64,000 nucleotides of DNA. Origin: Clostridiaceae bacterium. Lineage in GTDB: Bacteria; Bacillota; Clostridia; Clostridiales; Clostridiaceae. Numbering within the stretch: the stretch's first letter is position 1; each line of letters opens with the position of its first letter. The translations under genes were made by a program, and so were the position numbers. Location: assembly GCA_902363375.1 (NCBI GenBank), contig CABIZX010000002.1:558001-622000 (forward strand), given 5' to 3'. Of this stretch, positions 1 through 10,019 are shown one piece after another. The notes under the pieces were generated by a model. It was not told where the DNA came from, searched no databases, and saw only the letters and a list, made by a program, of their open reading frames with translations.

Positions 1-132
1 AGTATTTTAATTTAAATTTATATAAAAAGAAATTACCGTAAAATAAATGCGCTATAAAGATAAAAAAAGGTATATAATAAAAGGTAGAGTAAATTTAGAA
101 GAAAAGAATTTTTAATTAGGAGAATTGCAAGG

Positions 133-3100
133 ATGAATTTTGATTTAGAGTTGAGTGAAATAAAGGATATATGTGGAAGTGTTATTTATAATAGAGCCAT
201 GGATATGTACCTTAGAAATAAAGTTAGAAGTATAAGGATAAATGAAGACTCTACAAATATATTATCAGTTACCGCTATAGTTCAATCAGCCTATGATGTA
301 AATAATTATAAAACTAATGTACTTATTAATAATAAAAATTTAAAAATATATCCTAACTGTAGTTGTGAAGGCTTTAATGAGTATCATATGTGTAAGCACA
401 TAGGAGCCGTACTTATAAAGTTAAATAAGGAAGGCGTAGGTGGAAGAGGTATAAACATCCCTAAATCAAGTGAGGAAGAACTTCTTGAAACTTATAAAAA
501 CACCTTTGATAAGGAGATTAGGGGTGTTGAAAAGGAAACCTTAAATATGGAAGTTACTTTAATAGTAGAAGAAGAGAGCTATGGTAGTAAAAGAAAAAGT
601 TTTTATATAGAATTAAAGATTGGTACAAATAGATTATATGTAGTAAAAAATATTCGTGAGCTTATGGAATGTATGTATAGAAGTGGTGGAACTATTAACT
701 TTGGAAAGGAGCTTCAATACACTAATACCAGATATATGTTTAAAGATAAAGATAAAAAAATCATGAATATCATAAAGGAAGTATATGATTTAAACCTAGA
801 AGTGATGAACAGGGTATATACTAATCGTTCTATATTTTTTAGTGGGAAGCGAGTTTTTCTTTCAGAAGGACAACTAAAAAATATTCTAGATATTAAAAGT
901 GGCAATAGTATTAACTTAGAGTATAAAGGTGAATTGCATAAGGGAGTTACTGTTTCTTTAGGGGGTATTCCTACTAGTTTTTATATGTTTATTAAGGGAG
1001 ATAAGCTAAATATAGATATGAATGGAGAAATTCCTCAAGCAGTCTGTGAAGATACAGGTCTTTATTACTTAAATAATACCCTATATCTTTTATCGGAAAA
1101 AGAAAAGAATGATTTTAGTCCACTGCATAAGGCCTTTACTAAGGCTAAAGATAAGACTATATCCTTTAAAAAAGATAGTATTAATGATGTAGCTAATTTT
1201 CTTTTACCAAAGTTAAAGAGTATAAGCCCTATAGTAATTAAAGATGAAAAAGTAAAAGAGCTTATAAAGGAAGAACCATTGATAACAGAGTTTTACTTAG
1301 ATAAGGATGGAGATAAGGTTACCTGTGATATAAAGTTTAATTATGGAGAAGAGAGCTTTTATTATGGTTCAGAAAATGAAAGAAGAAACTTAAGAGAAGC
1401 AAATCAGGATGGAGTAGAGAATATAAAATCAGGGGCTACTAAGGATAAGGTTGATAATATACTTATTAGAGACTTAGTTCAAGAAAGAAAAATTATAGAT
1501 AAGCTTCTTAGTCTTGGATTTAAGAATAAAGATAAGACTTTTTATATAGATCAGGAAGAAGATTTAGTTGAATTTTTAACCTATGGTGTAGAAGAGCTGG
1601 CAGAGGTAGGGGATGTTTATTATTCTGATAGCTTTAAAGAAATGAAAATATTAACTCCTAAATCTTTTAGTTCTAGCATTAAATTAAATGATTTGGATCT
1701 TTTAGAGTTTAATTTTAACATTGAAGGAATTTCTAAAGAGGAGCTAAAGGAAACTTTAAATTCTATTAAGCAGAGAAAGAAATACTTTAAATTAAAAAAT
1801 GGGTCTATAATTCCACTTCAAGGCAATGAGATTAAGGATATTTATTCTGTTATTGATAACTTTGATATATCAATTTCAAAGCTAGCCAGTGGCAGTGTAG
1901 AAATACCTAAATATGCTTCTTTGTATATAGATGAAAAGATTAATAGTGGAGCTTTAGGGTTTATAGCTAGAAATAAAGGGTTTAAAAATCTTATAGATAC
2001 AATAAAAGATATAAATAGTAATGAGTATAAGATTCCAGATGAGCAAAATCAAATATTGAGATCATATCAAAAAACAGGGTTTAAATGGTTCAAAACCTTA
2101 TCTGAATGTGGATTTGGCGGAATTTTAGGAGATGAGATGGGACTTGGTAAAACCCTTCAAGCCATAACCTTCATAAATTCAGAGAAGGAAGAAGGAAAGC
2201 TTAAGAATAAGGCCTTAATAGTATGTCCTACATCTTTAGTTTATAACTGGGTTATGGAATTTGAAAAGTTTGCTAAAGATTTAAAGGTAGTGGCTATAAG
2301 TGGAAGTAGGGGAGAGCGAGAAGCTTTAGTAGAAAATCTAGAAGAGTATGATGTAATAATTACTTCCTATGCTTTAATAAGGAGAGACTTAGAGTATTAT
2401 GAAAATACGAAGTTTGACCTTTGTATTATTGATGAAGCCCAATATATAAAGAATCCAACCTCTCTAAATGCAGAGTCGGTCAAATCAATTCAAGCTAAGA
2501 GTAAATTTGCAATGACAGGAACACCTATAGAAAATTCTCTTACAGAGCTTTGGTCCATCTTTGACTTTATAATGCCTGGATATCTTAAAACCCACGGTAA
2601 GTTCAATAAAAATTTTGAACTACCAATAGTTAAAGAAAAAGATCAAGCTGCTTTGGATGAATTATTAAAACTTATAAGACCATTTATTTTAAGAAGATTT
2701 AAAAAAGATGTAGCCCTTGAATTACCTCCAAAGATAGAGCATAAAGTAGTAGTAGATATGACAGAAGAACAGAAAAAATTATACTATTCTTATGTAGATT
2801 CCTATAAGGAAGAGATGGAGCAGGAAATAAAGGAGAAGGGCTTTAATAAAAGTAGGATGAAGATATTATCTCTTATTACTAGACTTAGACAAATATGTTG
2901 TGATCCAGCATCTTTTATAGAAAACTATAAAGGGGATAGTGGAAAGTACCATGCTCTTTATGACATATTAGAGGAAGCTTTAGAGAACAATCATAAAGTA
3001 TTGTTATTCTCTCAATTTACAACAATTTTAGGTAGCATAAGAAAAAGGTTAACTGAGAAAGGCATAAATACTATGTATTTAGATGGTGCTATTCCAGCTA

Positions 3101-3456
3101 AGGATAGAATGAATTTAGTTAGAGAGTTTAATGAAGGAGAACCGGCAGTGTTTTTAATTTCTCTAAAGGCAGGGGGAACTGGACTTAACCTTACTTCAGC
3201 AGATATGGTAATTCATTTTGATCCATGGTGGAATCCGGCTGTAGAAGAACAAGCTGTGGATAGGGCTCACAGAATTGGACAAAAGAATACGGTAGAAGTA
3301 ATAAAGCTCATAGCTAAGGGAACCATAGAAGAAAAGATTTATAACATTCAGGAAAAGAAAAAAGAAATAATAGAAAAAGTCTTAGATGGAGAAGAACATA
3401 CAGATTTAACACTATCATCTATGAGTGAAAAAGAGTTAGCAGAACTATTTTCATAG
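133..3456 (+). CDS. SNF2-family helicase with N-terminal SWIM zinc finger
   Basis: A 1107-aa Swi2/Snf2 ATPase of the bacterial HepA/RapA-like type, expected to translocate on duplex DNA in the cytoplasm. A SWIM zinc finger is visible at residues 76-89 as CxC-x8-CxH (C76, C78, C87, H89). The middle part is poorly conserved. The helicase core starts near residue 640 with Walker A GDEMGLGKT (about 666-674), the DEAQ box near 767, and the C-terminal lobe ends with motif VI QAVDRAHRIGQ near 1040. The start has an AGGAGA ribosome site about 10 bases upstream. A TATAAT at 73-78 could be the -10 element, without a clear -35. It stands alone. The family call is secure; the partner process (repair, transcription recycling) is unknown. 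Confidence 0.93.
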   Translation: MNFDLELSEIKDICGSVIYNRAMDMYLRNKVRSIRINEDSTNILSVTAIVQSAYDVNNYKTNVLINNKNLKIYPNCSCEGFNEYHMCKHIGAVLIKLNKEGVGGRGINIPKSSEEELLETYKNTFDKEIRGVEKETLNMEVTLIVEEESYGSKRKSFYIELKIGTNRLYVVKNIRELMECMYRSGGTINFGKELQYTNTRYMFKDKDKKIMNIIKEVYDLNLEVMNRVYTNRSIFFSGKRVFLSEGQLKNILDIKSGNSINLEYKGELHKGVTVSLGGIPTSFYMFIKGDKLNIDMNGEIPQAVCEDTGLYYLNNTLYLLSEKEKNDFSPLHKAFTKAKDKTISFKKDSINDVANFLLPKLKSISPIVIKDEKVKELIKEEPLITEFYLDKDGDKVTCDIKFNYGEESFYYGSENERRNLREANQDGVENIKSGATKDKVDNILIRDLVQERKIIDKLLSLGFKNKDKTFYIDQEEDLVEFLTYGVEELAEVGDVYYSDSFKEMKILTPKSFSSSIKLNDLDLLEFNFNIEGISKEELKETLNSIKQRKKYFKLKNGSIIPLQGNEIKDIYSVIDNFDISISKLASGSVEIPKYASLYIDEKINSGALGFIARNKGFKNLIDTIKDINSNEYKIPDEQNQILRSYQKTGFKWFKTLSECGFGGILGDEMGLGKTLQAITFINSEKEEGKLKNKALIVCPTSLVYNWVMEFEKFAKDLKVVAISGSRGEREALVENLEEYDVIITSYALIRRDLEYYENTKFDLCIIDEAQYIKNPTSLNAESVKSIQAKSKFAMTGTPIENSLTELWSIFDFIMPGYLKTHGKFNKNFELPIVKEKDQAALDELLKLIRPFILRRFKKDVALELPPKIEHKVVVDMTEEQKKLYYSYVDSYKEEMEQEIKEKGFNKSRMKILSLITRLRQICCDPASFIENYKGDSGKYHALYDILEEALENNHKVLLFSQFTTILGSIRKRLTEKGINTMYLDGAIPAKDRMNLVREFNEGEPAVFLISLKAGGTGLNLTSADMVIHFDPWWNPAVEEQAVDRAHRIGQKNTVEVIKLIAKGTIEEKIYNIQEKKKEIIEKVLDGEEHTDLTLSSMSEKELAELFS

Positions 3457-3519
3457 TAAATATAATTATAAATTAAGCACTTTTAGGTAAGGAAATTTTT
3501 AGCATGTCGAAATAAATAT

Positions 3520-3548
3520 TTGAAAAAATAAATTATATAGAGTATAAT
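3520..3548 (+). promoter_or_regulatory. Promoter of the MATE exporter gene
   Basis: TTGAAA at 3520-3525 and a perfect TATAAT at 3543-3548 with a 17-base spacer form a near-consensus housekeeping promoter. It predicts a leader of about 190 bases before the MATE start. TGTCGAA at 3505-3511 just upstream matches the core of a Spo0A box, which may be chance. Confidence 0.65.
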
Positions 3549-3673
3549 TAATCTTATCAAACATAATGTTTTAAAAAGCTACTTAAAATTTCAAGCGTAC
3601 ATGGATTTATAAGGATTTAGATAAATCTTAATCTTTATTATCTTTTATGGTATAAATATTCCAAGATGTGTTT

Positions 3674-3702
3674 TGCAAGGTTATGAGTTTTCTAACCTTG
3701 CA
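3674..3702 (+). promoter_or_regulatory. Leader hairpin before the MATE gene
   Basis: A perfect 10-base inverted repeat (TGCAAGGTTA / TAACCTTGCA, 9-base loop) lies in the predicted leader 45 bases before the MATE start. No T-run follows, so it is not a simple terminator. Its role is unknown. Confidence 0.4.
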
Positions 3703-3746
3703 TTAATACGTAAAAAAGTAAATTTAATTCAGAAAGGGGATACTAC

Positions 3747-5147
3747 ATGGGTAGACAAAATGCACTAGGAGAAGAAAAAATCACAAAATTATTACTTAAA
3801 TTTTCTATACCAGCTATCATTGGTATGTTAGTTAATGCATTATATAATATTATCGATAGAATGTTCATAGGTCATATTCCAGAGGTTGGAAACTTGGCAA
3901 TTACAGGGATTGGAGTAACTATGCCAATATCCACTATTATATTAGGGTTTGGTATGTTAGTTGGAATAGGTACGGCAACTACTATTTCCATAAGATTAGG
4001 ACAAAATAAGAAGGATGAAGCAGAGAGGATTTTAGGAAATGCTTTTACTTTAATTATAATTATTAGTTTGGCTATAACAGCCATAGGTTTGATATGGGGA
4101 AAAGATATACTAAAAATGTTTGGTGCAAGTTCAAACACAATAGTATATGCGGAAGAATATATGCAAATTATATTTATAGGAACCATATTTAATATGCTAA
4201 GCTTTGGATTAAACCATACTATAAGAGCTAGTGGAAGTCCTAACATAGCTATGGCATCTATGCTTATAGGAGCAGTAACTAATATAGTCCTTGACCCAAT
4301 ATTTATATTTACATTAGGAATGGGAGTTAAAGGGGGAGCTATAGCTACAGTAATAGCTCAGATTGCTTCAGCTATATGGGGAGTAAGTTTCTTCCTAAGA
4401 GGAAATGCCAATCTAAGAGTTAAAATTAAAAACTTTAAACTAGAAAGAAAAATAGTACTAGCTATATTTTCTATAGGTATGTCACCTTTTAGTATGCAAA
4501 TAGCAGCAAGTGTAGTTCAAGTAATATCTAATAAATCTTTAATGGCTTATGGTGGAGACTTAGCTATAGGAGCTATGACTATTATAAACAGTGTGTCAAC
4601 TATATTTATGATGCCAATATTTGGGCTAAATCAAGGTATGCAGCCTATAGTGGGATATAACTATGGTGCTAAAAAGTATGATAGAGTTAAGGAAGCTATA
4701 AAATATCCTCAAATAGCGGCTTTGATTATTGCTACAATTGGATTCTTAATGGTAGAGCTTGTACCAGGAGTTTTGGTAAAAGCTTTCAACGCAGATCCAC
4801 ATTTATTAGGAATAACAAAGCATGGAATGAGAATTTTCCTTTGCATGGTTATTCTAGTAGGACCACAAGTTATAAGAACTAATTACTTCTCTTGTATAGG
4901 AAAGGCTAAGAAGTCTATGTTCTTAAGTTTGTTAAGACAGGTAATACTTTTAATACCATTCCTAATAATTTTACCAATGATACCACTTCCAAATGGAGAA
5001 ACACTTGGATTAACAGGAGTATGGATGGCAGGACCAACTAGTGACTTTATATCTGTTATAATTACTAGCTTTATGTTTAAGCATGAAGTTAAAAAGTTAG
5101 ATAACCCGGATATAGAAGATGGAGAAGCTATGGGGGAAGCTATTTAA
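3747..5147 (+). CDS. MATE-family multidrug/cation exporter
   Basis: A 466-aa integral membrane protein of the MATE (NorM/MepA-like) family, which exports drugs or toxic organic cations in exchange for Na+ or H+. The N-terminal segment LLKFSIPAIIGMLVNALYNI, the following DRMFIGH and the two pseudo-symmetric six-helix halves are typical, and about 12 hydrophobic segments can be counted. AGAAAGGGG precedes the ATG. The gene has its own consensus promoter and about 190 bases of leader, and ends before a bidirectional terminator shared with the facing SDR gene. The substrate cannot be read from the sequence. Confidence 0.93.
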   Translation: MGRQNALGEEKITKLLLKFSIPAIIGMLVNALYNIIDRMFIGHIPEVGNLAITGIGVTMPISTIILGFGMLVGIGTATTISIRLGQNKKDEAERILGNAFTLIIIISLAITAIGLIWGKDILKMFGASSNTIVYAEEYMQIIFIGTIFNMLSFGLNHTIRASGSPNIAMASMLIGAVTNIVLDPIFIFTLGMGVKGGAIATVIAQIASAIWGVSFFLRGNANLRVKIKNFKLERKIVLAIFSIGMSPFSMQIAASVVQVISNKSLMAYGGDLAIGAMTIINSVSTIFMMPIFGLNQGMQPIVGYNYGAKKYDRVKEAIKYPQIAALIIATIGFLMVELVPGVLVKAFNADPHLLGITKHGMRIFLCMVILVGPQVIRTNYFSCIGKAKKSMFLSLLRQVILLIPFLIILPMIPLPNGETLGLTGVWMAGPTSDFISVIITSFMFKHEVKKLDNPDIEDGEAMGEAI

Positions 5148-5265
5148 AATAAGTGAATAATTAAAAGAAAAGTAATTTTGTAACGAAGAAATACTATAAA
5201 TGAATATAATTATTGGATTTATAGTTATTGAAATCAATGAAAACTTATTTAATTAAACATAAAGT

Positions 5266-5297
5266 AAAAAGGCTGTATTTGAAATACAGCCTTTTTT
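5266..5297. terminator. Bidirectional terminator between MATE and SDR genes
   Basis: Perfect 15-base arms (AAAAAGGCTGTATTT / AAATACAGCCTTTTT) around a one-base centre, with A-run on the left and T-run on the right, serve both convergent genes. Confidence 0.8.
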
Positions 5298-5331
5298 ATA
5301 TAAAATTTTATAGTTTAAACATATAAAGTTA

Positions 5332-6108
5332 TTAAACTACAGCAATTCCACCTTCAACAAGGATATGTTGAGAAGTTACATAGCTAGATGCATCTGATGA
5401 AAGATAAATGATTGTTCCGTTAAGTTCTCCTCTTTTACCAGGTCTTCCAGCTGGAGAAACAGCATTATAAGCTTTAAGGAAAGGCTCATGTTTAAATAGA
5501 GTTTTTTCAGTCATTTCAGATTCGAAAAGACCGGGACCTATAGAGTTAACTGTAATGTTATCTTGCATATAGCTTGCAGCCATACCCATAGTTAATCCTC
5601 TTACAGCGGCCTTAGAAGCGTTATATGAATGACGGAAAAGAGAAGGGTCTTTATCTGCAACAACTGCATTTATAGATGCTATGTTAACAATTTTACCGTA
5701 TTTTCTTTCTTTCATATGAGGAACCACATATTTACTCATTAGAAAGATCCCCTTAACGTTAATATCCATAACTTTATCCCAGGCTTCTACAGACATATCT
5801 TCAACAGAACCTGCAGTTGCAATACCGGCATTATTAAGAAGAATATCAATTTGTCCAAAATGATTCATAACTTCTTCTACTGCTGCTTTAACACTTTCTT
5901 CATTAGAAACATCACATTGAACTGCTAAAGCTTTTCCACCATTATCTTCAATTTCTTTAACTACATGATCAAGTTTATCTTTTCTTCTTGCAAGTAGTGC
6001 CACTTTAGCTCCATATTCAGCATAAGCTCTAGCAGCATCAGCACCTAGTCCACTAGAAGCTCCAGTAACAATGGCAACTTTACCTGTAAGATCAAATAAA
6101 TTCTTCAT
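5332..6108 (-). CDS. SDR-family NAD(P)-dependent oxidoreductase
   Basis: A 258-aa classical short-chain dehydrogenase/reductase. The Rossmann motif TGASSGLG lies near residues 15-22, the NNAG motif near 91, and the catalytic Ser with YNASK (Tyr-x3-Lys) near 145-166. Overall it resembles gluconate 5-dehydrogenase or 3-oxoacyl-ACP reductase-type enzymes, but the substrate is undetermined. It reads leftward with an AGAAAGG ribosome site and is the only gene of its unit, convergent with the MATE gene. The substrate loop (about 180-215) is not diagnostic. Confidence 0.9.
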   Translation of the reverse strand: MKNLFDLTGKVAIVTGASSGLGADAARAYAEYGAKVALLARRKDKLDHVVKEIEDNGGKALAVQCDVSNEESVKAAVEEVMNHFGQIDILLNNAGIATAGSVEDMSVEAWDKVMDINVKGIFLMSKYVVPHMKERKYGKIVNIASINAVVADKDPSLFRHSYNASKAAVRGLTMGMAASYMQDNITVNSIGPGLFESEMTEKTLFKHEPFLKAYNAVSPAGRPGKRGELNGTIIYLSSDASSYVTSQHILVEGGIAVV

Positions 6109-6430
6109 AATATCAAATCCTTTCTAAATATGATTCACACAAATTGTCAGTAAGTAAAGAGTATTAAGAAATATCTATTTATTAATTGTATACTACCATA
6201 GTTATAATATATTGTAAATTAATTAATTATTTAACAATAAGTATGTATATGATAATAATTATTATTTCTAAAGGGATATTAAAATTAGTAATTTAGCCTA
6301 TAACAGATGTTTTAGATAGGTTGCTATATTGATAAAATAAGAATGCAGAAAATATAGATTTATAATAAAAAATATTCTATAATTTTAATATACGCTCAAA
6401 TACAATAAGTGGGATTTAGGGGGAATGGGA
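6109..6430. other. Divergent intergenic region, SDR / GNAT
   Basis: About 320 bases of AT-rich DNA between divergent genes. It must hold both promoters. No operator, riboswitch or small ORF was convincing. Confidence 0.4.
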
Positions 6431-6886
6431 ATGATAAATATTCGTAGAGCTAAAGTAGGAGATGCTAATATTTTAACTAACATTGCTATAAACTCAGAAG
6501 CATATTGGGGATATGATGAAGACTATATGGAAAGCTTTAAGGATACCTATAGAGTCAGTGAAAATTATATAAGTAATTATCCTACTTTTCTTATGGAAGA
6601 TGATAAGGAAGTGGTGGGTTTCTATGGCATTTTAATGAATGAAGGAGAAACGGAACTAGAGTACTTTTTTATTGATCCTAGATATATTAGAAAAGGATAT
6701 GGGAAATTATTATGGCAACATGTAATTGAAACCGCAAGAAGCCTTAATATCAAAGCATTCGAAATAATAACAAGTCCAGAGGCCATAGGCTTTTATACAA
6801 AATTAGGAGCCTTAAAAATAGGAGAAGTGGAATCATTAGTGAAGGTAGGGCGTAAAATCCCAAGATTAATTTATAAGATGGATTAA
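6431..6886 (+). CDS. GNAT-family N-acetyltransferase
   Basis: A 151-aa GCN5-related acetyltransferase that would move acetyl from acetyl-CoA to an unknown amine. The acetyl-CoA loop is seen as RKGYGKLLWQ (R/Q-x-x-G-x-G/A type) around residue 95, preceded by a beta strand with FFIDP and followed by GFYTKLGA, the usual C-terminal motif. The start is placed at the second of two close ATGs: AGGGGG at 6418-6423 is 7 bases from 6431 but almost touches the ATG at 6425. Single gene. Confidence 0.85.
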   Translation: MINIRRAKVGDANILTNIAINSEAYWGYDEDYMESFKDTYRVSENYISNYPTFLMEDDKEVVGFYGILMNEGETELEYFFIDPRYIRKGYGKLLWQHVIETARSLNIKAFEIITSPEAIGFYTKLGALKIGEVESLVKVGRKIPRLIYKMD

Positions 6887-6979
6887 TATTTATTTATATT
6901 AAAATAAATCATAATATTCTTACAAATAAATAATATATATATATGAATACAATTAACAATATTGTTGGGAGGAATAGGG

Positions 6980-7459
6980 TTGAAGTTAAGAAACAAAGTT
7001 CTTCTAGGAATATGCTTATTATTTTTAATAGGTACTTTTACAGGCTGTGGTACAGGAAATGAAAAAGGTGACATTTATAATGACAATGACAGAATATCAA
7101 GAGATGGAGATAGCTACAGTTATACAGGAAGAAGCCAATCAAGTTCTAATAATCAGATTACAGTTAAGTATGGTAAGTTTTCTGGCGCAGATACTATTTG
7201 GATTGTAGAATCAAAGGGCGATTGTGAAATAACTTTTGACTATGATTCTCAAGTTGAAAGTGGAGATTTTAAGGGTGTTTTAATTACACCAGAAAAGCAA
7301 GTGGAGACTGTATTAGAAGGAACTGAGGATGGCGAAAAGACAATAAAATTAGAAGAAGGAGAATATAGATTTAAATTTGTAGGTAGTAAAGCAAAGGGAA
7401 AGATTAAAATATCCATTGAAGAATCAAAAAATGTTAAGGTAAGACAAGTAGATAACTAA
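6980..7459 (+). CDS. Predicted lipoprotein of unknown function
   Basis: About 159 aa. A TTG start at 6980 is preferred because GGGAGG (6968-6973) sits 6-7 bases before it, and it gives a compact lipoprotein signal: MKLRNKV, a hydrophobic stretch, then the lipobox FTGC. The mature part has a Ser/Asn-rich linker and then a beta-rich domain of about 100 residues ending in a basic tail. I recognise no family. It would sit on the outer face of the membrane. It is followed by a terminator. Confidence 0.72.
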   Translation: MKLRNKVLLGICLLFLIGTFTGCGTGNEKGDIYNDNDRISRDGDSYSYTGRSQSSSNNQITVKYGKFSGADTIWIVESKGDCEITFDYDSQVESGDFKGVLITPEKQVETVLEGTEDGEKTIKLEEGEYRFKFVGSKAKGKIKISIEESKNVKVRQVDN

Positions 7460-7485
7460 TAAAAATATAAGTATTGTTAAAAAAA

Positions 7486-7516
7486 TTCAGAGGTCTTAAG
7501 ACATCTGAACTTTTTT
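7486..7516. terminator. Terminator after the lipoprotein gene
   Basis: The inverted repeat TTCAGAggTCTT/AAGAcaTCTGAA with one internal mismatch pair is followed by TTTTTT and preceded by an A-run. It could also serve the leftward DUF2812 remnant. Confidence 0.75.
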
Positions 7517-7532
7517 ATGATTTATAAATCCG

Positions 7533-8443
7533 TTATATGCATAGATAATTCTCTATCATAGTAAATTTACTTGATATAACTTCTAATATCTTACCTCGGT
7601 TAGCCCTACCATCATAGGTAAGATAGATGATGCTGTTGCCACGAGTAGCAAAAATATTGTAATGATTTTTAACCGCCGAAGAAGAGTCGTTTAAATTTTT
7701 ATCATAAACACTTAAATAATCAAAGTTATTATTTTTTATCTGAATGGCATTTTCACCATAACAATATTTATTCTCTAGAGCCTTAATCAAATCATCTATC
7801 ATGAAGTTGAAGGTGACTTTGTAAGTAGAAGACCTGATATAAGTTTCAGTGCCTTCATTGTACACATTTTCAACAGTATTATAATTTAGTAGCTAGTGGA
7901 TTAAAGGCATAATTATAGTGATTTGATTCCTTTTCAGTAGAGAATATATTATTAGTTCTTTTAAGAATCTTAGAATCCTCAATATCATAAAGGATTACTA
8001 TAGGTAAATCGTAGGCTTTTTCATTAAAGCTATGATTATGACCTGTTATAAGTTGAGAAAGCAAGTACACTAACAAAATAGCATATATCCATAGGGAAAA
8101 GCCTCTCAAGGGAAAGCTTTTTTTCAAAGGTTTCTTAGAGTATTTAACATTTTCTTTTAAAGAAAGTTGAAATATCACCACCAAAGGATTCATAACTACA
8201 TACATAGCTCCAAGGTTTTTTCTCATAAGTTAATATTTTTTCTTTTGATATATCATCTTCATGGGACAACAGCACTACTGTGTACTTCATTTTTTAGATT
8301 CATCTTTTCTAAACTTTGCAAATATAGCTCCCATTTTTTCTATATGAAGACCTTTATCAGACATTTCTGAAAACCAAGCTTCATGACAAGTAACATTCCA
8401 GTAATTACGAGGCTTATTTTGTAAACCAAATTTTTTTATTCAA
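7533..8443 (-). pseudogene. Decayed tandem copy of the DUF2812 membrane protein gene
   Basis: Reading leftward from a TTG at 8443, a chain of segments in different frames matches the neighbour at 8484-9683 in order. They are a short start peptide, then NKPRNYWNVTCHEAWFSEMS and DKGLHIEKMG (about 8415-8280), then KYTVVLLSHEDDISKEKILT onward (about 8285-8155), then a transmembrane part beginning PLRGFSLW (to 7879), and finally STYKVTF to the end at 7533. At least three frameshifts and a missing middle block (about 80 codons of the intact gene) are needed. The leader GGAGGATTTAATTTTGA is the same as that of the intact gene, which points to tandem duplication followed by decay. Confidence 0.8.
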
Positions 8444-8483
8444 AATTAAATCCTCCAGTCATAAATTTAATTCTTTATAAAAC

Positions 8484-9683
8484 TTATTCATCTATCATTT
8501 GAAGTTTTTTCTTTACAGCTAATATGACCTTAGATTCCTCTTCTTTATCAACATAGGTTACCTTCATTACACCCTTTCCACTGCACGCAAAAATAGTAGT
8601 GCTATGATTATATCTATACACAGCTAAAAGATCTAAAGTGTCATCTTTTAGGATTAAAGGTTCTGAACTAAGGTCACTAGAATCTTTATATTCTTCCCAT
8701 AAATCTTTCAAAAGTTTTTTAGACATATATTTAAACCTTAATTTATAACTAACAGTATTTACTAGCACATCGTGAGACTTGGCATAGGTGGTAGTAGGGC
8801 TAATTGCAACATAGCCAGCCTCATTGCTGGTATATATTAATGGAGCAAAGAAAGTTGATTTTTTAGTATAGTAGCTATTATAGTTATAGTCATCGTAATC
8901 TTCTTTTTTATGAATTTTTAAAGTTTCTTTAGTTTCAATATCTTTTAAAGTAATAACGGGTAAGCTAGAGGTATCACTAGGAAGATCTATACCATCACCA
9001 TAATTAGTAAAATTTAAAAATAAAGGTATTATGATAATGAGTGGAATAATTATGATAGCTATACTATAGAAAAGAGAATAGATTATGGATGTGCCTCTCC
9101 AAGGCATATTATGATTTACTGGAACACCTTTACTTAAATCTTTACTGAGCTTTCTTAAATGAAGAATTTCTATAAATTCGTACATAAATAAAAGAATTAT
9201 AAAAGATATATATATAAGGTTAAAATAATCTAAATTCACAAGAAAAGAAGAAAACTTACCTAAAGGGAATAAAGAAGAAATTAGAAAAATTAGAAGGAAT
9301 GTGCCTACAGGAGTAAAGTGTTGTCTCATGGATTTTTTATAATATAAGCTTAAAGCTTCACCATGCTCTTCTGGTATAATATAGACTTCTGTAGTATTAA
9401 GCTCATTAGAAGAAGCAAAAAAATGAAATACTTCATAACTAGTTATATAAGTCCAACCGCAATTTTTATATTGTCTTATCTTTTCTTCCCCCAGTCCATC
9501 TTTATCTTCTGATATCTCTATTCTGTAATTAATGTTCTTAGGTTCATCTTTTTTAAAAGTAGCCCGATTTTTCCCCATGGTTTCTAAAATGAGACCCTTA
9601 TTAGCCATGTAGTTAAGCCAGCTTTCAGTAGCTCCGATTCTATAGGATGAGACAGGCTTAAGTCTAGAAATAGTTTTACTCAA
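8484..9683 (-). CDS. DUF2812 domain membrane protein
   Basis: A 399-aa protein. The N-terminal 110 residues are a soluble DUF2812 domain (ATESWLNYMANKGLILE, with GWTYITSYE following). Two hydrophobic hairpins follow (about 130-175 and 200-230), then a C-terminal extracytoplasmic or cytoplasmic domain of about 170 residues. DUF2812 proteins are often partners of PadR-type regulators and may sense envelope stress, but the function is unproven. The start is TTG with AGGAGG 10 bases upstream. It is followed 41 bases later by its decayed duplicate. Confidence 0.8.
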   Translation of the reverse strand: MSKTISRLKPVSSYRIGATESWLNYMANKGLILETMGKNRATFKKDEPKNINYRIEISEDKDGLGEEKIRQYKNCGWTYITSYEVFHFFASSNELNTTEVYIIPEEHGEALSLYYKKSMRQHFTPVGTFLLIFLISSLFPLGKFSSFLVNLDYFNLIYISFIILLFMYEFIEILHLRKLSKDLSKGVPVNHNMPWRGTSIIYSLFYSIAIIIIPLIIIIPLFLNFTNYGDGIDLPSDTSSLPVITLKDIETKETLKIHKKEDYDDYNYNSYYTKKSTFFAPLIYTSNEAGYVAISPTTTYAKSHDVLVNTVSYKLRFKYMSKKLLKDLWEEYKDSSDLSSEPLILKDDTLDLLAVYRYNHSTTIFACSGKGVMKVTYVDKEEESKVILAVKKKLQMIDE

Positions 9684-10019
9684 AATTAAATCCTCCTATA
9701 CAAATTTGTAGTAAAATATTTTAATAAGTTATATAAAAATATATGAATATATTTTACTGATTTTTAAATTTATAGATATATTACATATTATATAAATTAT
9801 ACAACTAAAGAATTAAAATGTTAACTTACAAGGTAGAAGAAGGAATTATTTGTACACAAAAGGGATGTTTAAGAAATAGACATTTATTATTTCAAATTTT
9901 TTAATACTTTTTTAGACAAACTCATAAATCTGTATAAATACATTTTAATTGTATTAAACTATAATAATGAATAAGGAATCTTCATTAATTAAGTTAACTA
10001 GAAAGTTGAGGTAATTATT
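9684..10019. other. Divergent intergenic region, DUF2812 / oleate hydratase
   Basis: 336 bases. A perfect TATAAT at 9960-9965 is a good -10 candidate for the oleate hydratase gene, giving a leader of about 50 bases; the -35 is poor (AATACA). No other signal was recognised. Confidence 0.4.

Noticed and set aside
8167..8370. Rightward 67-codon ORF.
   Set aside because: Antisense to the decayed DUF2812 copy; composition is that of a shadow frame.
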